In this document: positions 59,820 through 64,000 of the stretch, piece by piece
Layout of the letters: every line of letters starts with the position of its first letter
Position numbering within the stretch: the stretch's first letter is position 1
Origin: Mobilicoccus sp032056465
GTDB lineage: Bacteria; Actinomycetota; Actinomycetes; Actinomycetales; Dermatophilaceae
Length of the DNA stretch: 64,000 nucleotides
Assembly: GCF_032056465.1 (NCBI RefSeq)
Contig: NZ_DAMBCL010000009.1
Strand: one strand, 5' to 3'
Notes under the pieces: generated by a model
The model's input: only the letters and a program-made list of their open reading frames with translations
Told to the model about the DNA's origin: nothing
Database searches by the model: none
Position numbers and translations under genes: made by a program

Positions 59820-60461
59820 ATGGACGAGACGAGCACGACCACGACCGCCCGTCATCTCGACGCGGTCCTCATCGAGCTGGCGGACCTGATGAGCGGCGTC
59901 AGCGCCGACCGGGCCCACGCCCGCACGCCGTGCCACGAGTACGACGTCGCCGCACTGCGCGGCCACGTCCTCGGGTGGCTCACGGCGTTCACCGACGGCT
60001 TCACCGACCCCGAGGGACGCTGTTCGGACCCCGAGCAGGTCGCGATCGACGGTGACGGCGCCCGGCAGGTCCGAGACCTCGCCGCCCGGCTGCGGGGGGT
60101 GCTTCCGGGGGCGGCGGCCTCGCCGCTCGTCATCGGTGAGGCCGGGATGCCCGGCGACATGGCGTTGTCGATGATCCTCTGGGAGTACCAGGTGCACGGC
60201 TGGGACCTCGCCGCCGCCACGGGCGCGACCTGGGATCCGGACGAGGACGGGGTGGCCGCGTCGCTGCTCTTCGCGCCGGCCATGCTCACGCCGGACTACC
60301 AGGGCGAGGGCAAGCCGTTCGCGCCACCGGTACCGGTTCCGGAGGAGGCGCCTGCGCTGGACCGGCTGGTCGGTCTCTCGGGTCGCGATCCGGGATGGTC
60401 ACCCGATCGCACCCTCACCCCGCCGCGTTCCGCGACGGCCGGCTCGGGAGGTGCGCGATGA
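59820..60461 (+). CDS. TIGR03086-type (mycothiol-dependent-like) metal-binding protein
   Basis: A 213-residue DinB-like four-helix bundle: ARTPCHEYDVAALRGHVLGWL holds the conserved His/Glu metal ligands, and ILWEYQVHGWDLAAATG the third His. Families of this type use mycothiol or act as metal-dependent hydrolases (known). ATG 59820 lacks a ribosome site and stands seven bases after TACCGT (59807-59812), so the mRNA is probably leaderless. It overlaps the DUF3224 gene (ATGA) and is divergent from AraC. Substrate unknown. Confidence 0.82.
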   Translation: MDETSTTTTARHLDAVLIELADLMSGVSADRAHARTPCHEYDVAALRGHVLGWLTAFTDGFTDPEGRCSDPEQVAIDGDGARQVRDLAARLRGVLPGAAASPLVIGEAGMPGDMALSMILWEYQVHGWDLAAATGATWDPDEDGVAASLLFAPAMLTPDYQGEGKPFAPPVPVPEEAPALDRLVGLSGRDPGWSPDRTLTPPRSATAGSGGAR

Positions 60462-60880
60462 CCCACCGGACGCAGGCCACGTTCGAGGTGGTCGACTGGC
60501 AGGACCAGCCGGTCGAGTCCACCGTCACGACCGGGACACCGATCGGCCTGGCACTCATGCGCAAGGAGTTCCACGGCGACATCGAGGGGTGGTCACAGAC
60601 GCACTTCCTCGCCGCCTACGACCCCACGACGAACACCGGCACCTACCTCGCGATCGAGTCCTTCACCGGCAGCATCGACGGACGCGCCGGCACTCTCGCC
60701 ATCGCCCATTCGGCGACGACGCGCCCCGAACGCGGCCGCGAGCACGAGCTCGTCGTCATCGTCCCGGGCAGCGGCACCGGTGACCTCGCGGGCCTCACCG
60801 GCACCGGTGCCGTCGTCATCGACGACGACGGCACCCACCACCTACACCTCGAGTACGCGGGGCCGGACTCCGGTTCGTAG
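60458..60880 (+). CDS. DUF3224 family protein
   Basis: A 140-residue beta-barrel-like protein: HRTQATFEVVDWQDQPVES, MRKEFHGDIEGWSQTHFLAAYD, and YLAIESFTGSIDGRAGTLAI match DUF3224. The function is not known; a small ligand or cyclase role has been suggested from the fold, not shown here. ATG 60458 overlaps the upstream stop. A perfect hairpin ends the operon. Confidence 0.84.
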   Translation: MTHRTQATFEVVDWQDQPVESTVTTGTPIGLALMRKEFHGDIEGWSQTHFLAAYDPTTNTGTYLAIESFTGSIDGRAGTLAIAHSATTRPERGREHELVVIVPGSGTGDLAGLTGTGAVVIDDDGTHHLHLEYAGPDSGS

Positions 60881-60904
60881 ACTCCCGTCTCCGGCAACGG
60901 ACGT

Positions 60905-60966
60905 CGCAGCCAGGGATGTGGCCTCGTGGTCGCCATCGCGACCGCCTCCCCACATCCCTGGCTGCG
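60905..60966. terminator. Perfect 17-bp hairpin with nested 6-bp hairpin
   Basis: CGCAGCCAGGGATGTGG pairs perfectly with CCACATCCCTGGCTGCG. The loop itself contains GGTCGC-CATC-GCGACC (60928-60943). It lies between convergent DUF3224 and the ABC permease gene. Confidence 0.85.
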
Positions 60967-60980
60967 ATCTCTCCCCCGGG

Positions 60981-61616
60981 TCAGAGGTCGGTGCGTTCGA
61001 AGGCACGGACCGAGGAGCGGGCACCGACGAGGAGGACGACCGTGACGAGGAGGAGGAGAACTCCGGCCATGGGCGCCGAGCCCCACCAGAGCGGGTCGCT
61101 CCGGACGGTTCCTCCCTCCTCCGTGACGGTGCGCCACGGCAGGGCGAACGCGAGGAACAACCCGACGATGGCGACCGTCGCGACCACCCGCTGCGTGCGT
61201 CCGGGAAGGCCGTAACCGAGCGTGAGCGACACCGCGCCGGCGAGTGTCCCCGCGAGGAGGGAGAGGACGAGGCTCCAGAGCGACCAGGAATCTCCCACCC
61301 CCGCGACGTGCCACGCCACCGCGACGACACCGGCGACGACACCGAGCAGCCCCGCGAGCGCGACGAGACGGGCGAACCGGGCGAGGACGGCATGCCGTCG
61401 GGGCACCCCGAGGACGCTCTGCAACGTCGGCACCGGCCCCGCGGCCGACGGAGCGTGGTGCACCTGCCCCGCGACGGCCAGCCACAGGAAGGCGAAGGTC
61501 CCGGCGAGAGACAGATCTCCGCTGATCGCGCCCACCGCGAGCAGCAGCAGGGTCAGACCCCCGTAGGAGACGTGTGTGCCTGACAGGCGCAGGTCGAGCA
61601 CGAACGCGCGCAGCAT
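60981..61616 (-). CDS. ABC-2-type permease, second subunit
   Basis: A 211-residue protein with about six hydrophobic helices (VSYGGLTLLLLAVGAI, GLLGVVAGVVAVAW, RVVATVAIVGLFLAFALPW, VLLLLVTVVLLVG). The C-terminus is short and basic (VRAFERTDL). Its start ATG 61616 overlaps the stop of the first permease by one base. It is the last gene of the GntR-ABC operon; substrate is unknown. Confidence 0.78.
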   Translation of the reverse strand: MLRAFVLDLRLSGTHVSYGGLTLLLLAVGAISGDLSLAGTFAFLWLAVAGQVHHAPSAAGPVPTLQSVLGVPRRHAVLARFARLVALAGLLGVVAGVVAVAWHVAGVGDSWSLWSLVLSLLAGTLAGAVSLTLGYGLPGRTQRVVATVAIVGLFLAFALPWRTVTEEGGTVRSDPLWWGSAPMAGVLLLLVTVVLLVGARSSVRAFERTDL

Positions 61617-62335
61617 CAGAGGTCCCTCTCCTCATAGAGACGCACGGCGACCCGGTGCGAGATCGGCACCCCGACGGCGACCAGGAGGCCGAGCACCATG
61701 AGGCACGCGAGGGCGAGGGCCGCGGGCCCACCCGGGAAGGGCGGCCCGCCTCCACCGATCCACGGTTCGGTGACGAGCAGCACGACGACCACCACCGCGA
61801 CCCCGACGACTGCCGTCGCGATGAAGGTGAGGCCGGCGTTGTCGCGGATCCGCATCGGCATGCCGACACAGAGGCAGACGACGACGAAGCAGGCCATCGC
61901 CCAGTAGGCGAACGCGGCGGGCGCGGGGTCCTCGTCCATGAGCGCGAGAACGCCCACGTTCAGGGTCGCGGCGAAGCCCAGCGCCAGGGCCGCCACCACC
62001 CCCATCGCCCGGTAGCGCGCCGTGACGATGCTGCGGCGGGACAGCCCGACCACGCGGCGGAGGACCCCACCGTGCTCCTTCGCGTCGGCATCCCAGGCCA
62101 TGCCGAGCGCCGAGACGTAGGCGGGGAACATCGCGCCGAACATCGCCGCGTGCACCTCGCCGAACAGGCCGATGAGACCCACGATGACACCGACGAGCAC
62201 CGCGCCGCCGCGAAGCCCGTTGCCGGTGCTGAGGTGGTCGAGGCGGGCGGCGCCCGCGCTGTCCTCGAGCCGACCTCGGGCGAGATCGCGGCCGTCGACG
62301 AACATCAGCGTGTCGGTCCGCGTGGACTCGCTCAT
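61616..62335 (-). CDS. ABC-2-type permease, first subunit
   Basis: A 239-residue integral membrane protein with about six helices. VDGRDLARGRLEDSAGA near the start is a cytosolic coupling segment, and the rest is hydrophobic (VLVGVIVGLIGLFGEVHAAMFGAMFPAY). ATG 62335 overlaps the ATPase stop (ATGA). With the second permease it would form the membrane channel of an exporter of the YtrCDEF/antibiotic-response type; this is inference from the GntR partner. Confidence 0.78.
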   Translation of the reverse strand: MSESTRTDTLMFVDGRDLARGRLEDSAGAARLDHLSTGNGLRGGAVLVGVIVGLIGLFGEVHAAMFGAMFPAYVSALGMAWDADAKEHGGVLRRVVGLSRRSIVTARYRAMGVVAALALGFAATLNVGVLALMDEDPAPAAFAYWAMACFVVVCLCVGMPMRIRDNAGLTFIATAVVGVAVVVVVLLVTEPWIGGGGPPFPGGPAALALACLMVLGLLVAVGVPISHRVAVRLYEERDL

Positions 62336-63353
62336 GACGACGGCCGGCCCTTCGCCACGCCGACGACGATCTGGTCGAGGGTCGGCGGGTCGCAGACGAG
62401 GTCCCCTCGCCACGTGGCCGCCTCCTCCGTCCGTGCCAACCCCTCGAATCCGGCGCTGGAGAGGCGGAATCCGTACATCGCGCGCCGCATGTCGTCGGCG
62501 AGACCGCGGACGTCGCCGCGGACGACGCGGAAGCCGTCGATGAGGTCCTGCGTCGGGGCGGAGGTGACGACACGCCCGTGGTCCAGCACGGTGACGTAGT
62601 CGGCGACGCGTTCGAGATCGCTCGTGATGTGGCTGGAGAAGAGGACCGCGTGGGCCTCGTCCTCCATGAACTCGGCGACGACGTCGAGGAACTCGTCGCG
62701 GGCGAGCGGGTCGAGGCCCGCCGTCGGTTCGTCGAGGATGAGGAGGTCCGGGTCGTGTGCGAGCGCGACGGCCGCCTGGAGCTTCATCCCCTGACCGCGA
62801 GAGAGGTCCTGAGTCTCATGCTCGTCCGGATGCGGAAACGGGCGAGCAGGTCGCGGTATCGGTCCTCCGACCAGGCCGGATAGAACGGCCGCACGGCCTG
62901 CTCGATGCGGCCCGGGGTCCAGGAACGCATGAAGTAGGGGGTGTCGAGGACGACACCCACGCGATCCATCGGCGGAACCGCGATCTGCCCCTCGTCCGGC
63001 ACGATCGTGCCGATGGCGGCCCCGATCGTCGTCGTCTTGCCGGAGCCGCTCGCGCCCACGAGTCCGACGACGTAGCCGCGTGGCACGTCGAGGTCGATGC
63101 CGTCGAGGGTGAAACCGGGGAAGCGCTTCACCAGGCCGCGAATCGCCAGCGCGGAGGTCGTGATGTCGCCGGCCTCACTCGCTGCCCTCGTCGACGCTGC
63201 CCTCTCCGACGCTACCCCCGTCGACGCGGCCTCCGTCGTGCCGGCCGTGGCCGCCCGGGACGCAGGACCGTCGGTGACACCGGCGTCGGAGCGCGGGATG
63301 TCGGCGGCTGCACCGGTGGAGGTGACGGCGGAATCGATCGGCTTGTCGTTCAT
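62332..63353 (-). pseudogene. ABC transporter ATPase, frameshifted in the signature motif
   Basis: The N-terminal frame (63353 to 62784) has a disordered Ala/Ser/Thr-rich tail of 70 residues and then the ABC core with Walker A GASGSGKTT near 98-106. It ends RTSMRLRTSLAVRG-stop. The other frame (to 62332) continues MKLQAAVALAHDPDLLILDEPTAGLD with Walker B and the H-switch FSSHITSD. Adding one G near 62807-62809 gives MRLRDLSRGQGMKLQ, the expected signature LSxGQ motif, and one intact protein of about 340 residues. So one base is missing: a real mutation, a sequencing error, or a programmed shift. The gene shares ATGA overlaps with GntR and the first permease. Confidence 0.82.
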
Positions 63354-63754
63354 CGCGATTCCCCTGTCGTGTCGGAGTCCTCGTCGGCGGCGAGGAGGGC
63401 GTCAAGCGCGGTGCGCACATCGGCATCGGCGACACCGGTGAGGCGGGCCGCATCGACGGCCCGGGAGAGATGGGATTCGACCTCCCGCAGCGCGTGCTCC
63501 CGCATGAGGTCGGCGTCACGGGCGAGGACGTAACTCCCCTTGCCCTGGACATTGGCGACGAAGCCCTCGGTGGCGAGGTCGGAGTAGGCGCGGGTCGTCG
63601 TGATGACGGAGACGCGCAGATCGCGGGCGAGGCCGCGAATCGAGGGGAGTCGTTCACCCTCACTGAGCTCGCCCGCGACAATCGCGGCCTTGATCTGCGA
63701 GGCGATCTGCTCGTAGATCGGCTTCCCCGAGGCATTGGAGATGACGATGCGCAC
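63350..63754 (-). CDS. GntR-family regulator (YtrA subfamily)
   Basis: 134 residues. The winged-helix domain covers residues 1-70 (YEQIASQIKAAIVAGELSEGERLPSIRGLARDLRVSVITTTRAYSDL given in parts), and a short C-terminal helix pair replaces the usual large effector domain, as in YtrA regulators of ABC exporters. GTG 63754 has AAGGGGGT upstream. It overlaps the ATPase start (ATGA), and its own promoter is covered by a perfect 12-bp inverted repeat, so autoregulation of the ABC operon is likely. Confidence 0.88.
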   Translation of the reverse strand: MRIVISNASGKPIYEQIASQIKAAIVAGELSEGERLPSIRGLARDLRVSVITTTRAYSDLATEGFVANVQGKGSYVLARDADLMREHALREVESHLSRAVDAARLTGVADADVRTALDALLAADEDSDTTGESR

Positions 63755-63764
63755 GCTGAACCCC

Positions 63765-63809
63765 CTTACTGTCTATGTGCACTATAGACAGTAAGGACGG
63801 TAGGGACAA
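63765..63809 (-). promoter_or_regulatory. Promoter and perfect GntR operator of the ABC operon
   Basis: On the minus strand, TTGTCC (63804-63809) and TATAGT (63781-63786) are 17 bases apart. CTTACTGTCTAT and ATAGACAGTAAG form a perfect 12-bp inverted repeat with seven bases between (63765-63795), covering the -10 and start region. It lies about 11 bases before GTG 63754. Confidence 0.85.
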
Positions 63810-64000
63810 TGGGTCGGCGGCGCCGAGGTCACGGCATGAGGGACAGGCCGTCGGGCGCCCGACCTGGGACTCGGCGGAGCCACAACGGTTCACTCGGCAC
63901 CCTCGCGTCCGCTCGCCGACGGCACTGACAGCCCGAACGGTTCACCCCTGATCCACCGTCCTGATTCTGTGGTCTGTTTCGGTGGTGAATCTTGCGGGTC
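63810..64000. other. Window end without a supported gene
   Basis: No protein with family resemblance or strong codon bias. The only visible pattern is two direct copies of AACGGTTCAC (63884-63893 and 63936-63945). The neighbour gene may lie outside the window. Confidence 0.45.

Noticed and set aside
63884..63945. Direct repeats AACGGTTCAC as ends of an insertion sequence
   Set aside because: No transposase, inverted ends or target duplication is visible in the window.

Overview
This window is a high-GC (about 70% by eye), gene-dense bacterial chromosome segment from an actinomycete. Supporting signs are a BldC-type regulator next to a DUF3073 protein, a mycothiol-associated TIGR03086-type protein, an actinobacterial HelD, class I lysyl-tRNA synthetase, split purine genes with purS, and codons ending overwhelmingly in C or G. 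A sigma-28-like factor, FlgN, FliW and CsrA indicate a flagellated lineage, so a motile Micrococcales relative (for example Dermatophilaceae) is my best guess; the genus is inference. A run of ten N bases (28735-28744) shows that this is a draft assembly.

Layout. 1-4.1 kb: end of a glycosyltransferase-methyltransferase fusion and a flagellar control block (sigma factor, flgN, fliW, csrA). 4.2-13 kb: bldC, DUF3073 and two purine operons on the minus strand (SCP-like protein, membrane protein, purF, purM; then purD, purC, purS). 13-21 kb: a LuxR-type regulator with a very long disordered N-terminus, a HelD helicase, and purA-lysS. 21-28.5 kb: lipoprotein, DUF3151, ArsR-SRPBCC pair, fba, a frameshifted adhP, an alkyltransferase-like protein, a TrmH-family methylase, DedA and pyrE. 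28.5-35.3 kb: an SDR interrupted by the N gap, a secreted heparinase-like enzyme, exonuclease III, and a TPP-riboswitch-controlled thiM-thiE-thiD-tenA operon. 35.3-43.8 kb: amino-acid:Na+ symporter, clpB with a HAIR-like operator, two small unknown proteins, and deoD with a co-transcribed transporter. 43.8-55.8 kb: secreted zinc protease, gndA, DUF1648-MFS pair, AAA ATPase-SRPBCC pair, gdhA, and an aminotransferase with a 2-hydroxyacid dehydrogenase. 55.8-63.8 kb: TetR-MFS pair, DUF2200, AraC, a TIGR03086-DUF3224 pair, and a GntR-controlled ABC exporter whose ATPase is frameshifted in its signature motif.

How the genes work together. Most of the window is housekeeping: IMP and AMP synthesis (purF, purD, purM, purS, purC, purA), purine and orotate salvage or synthesis (deoD, pyrE), thiamine synthesis and salvage, glycolysis and pentose phosphate steps (fba, gndA), and protein quality control (clpB). 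Operons are tight; many consecutive genes share ATGA or GTGA start/stop overlaps. Around ten genes appear to start as leaderless messages, with a TANNNT hexamer six or seven bases before the ATG or GTG. Transcription units commonly end in long, almost perfect hairpins without a T tract.

I did not find phage, insertion sequences, CRISPR arrays, tRNA or rRNA genes. No wholly new system stands out clearly. The best leads are the flagellar regulatory block with its compositionally odd sigma gene, the disordered-tail LuxR regulator, the AAA ATPase-SRPBCC pair, the 18-bp repeats that duplicate the gdhA stop region, and the small unknown genes upstream of clpB.
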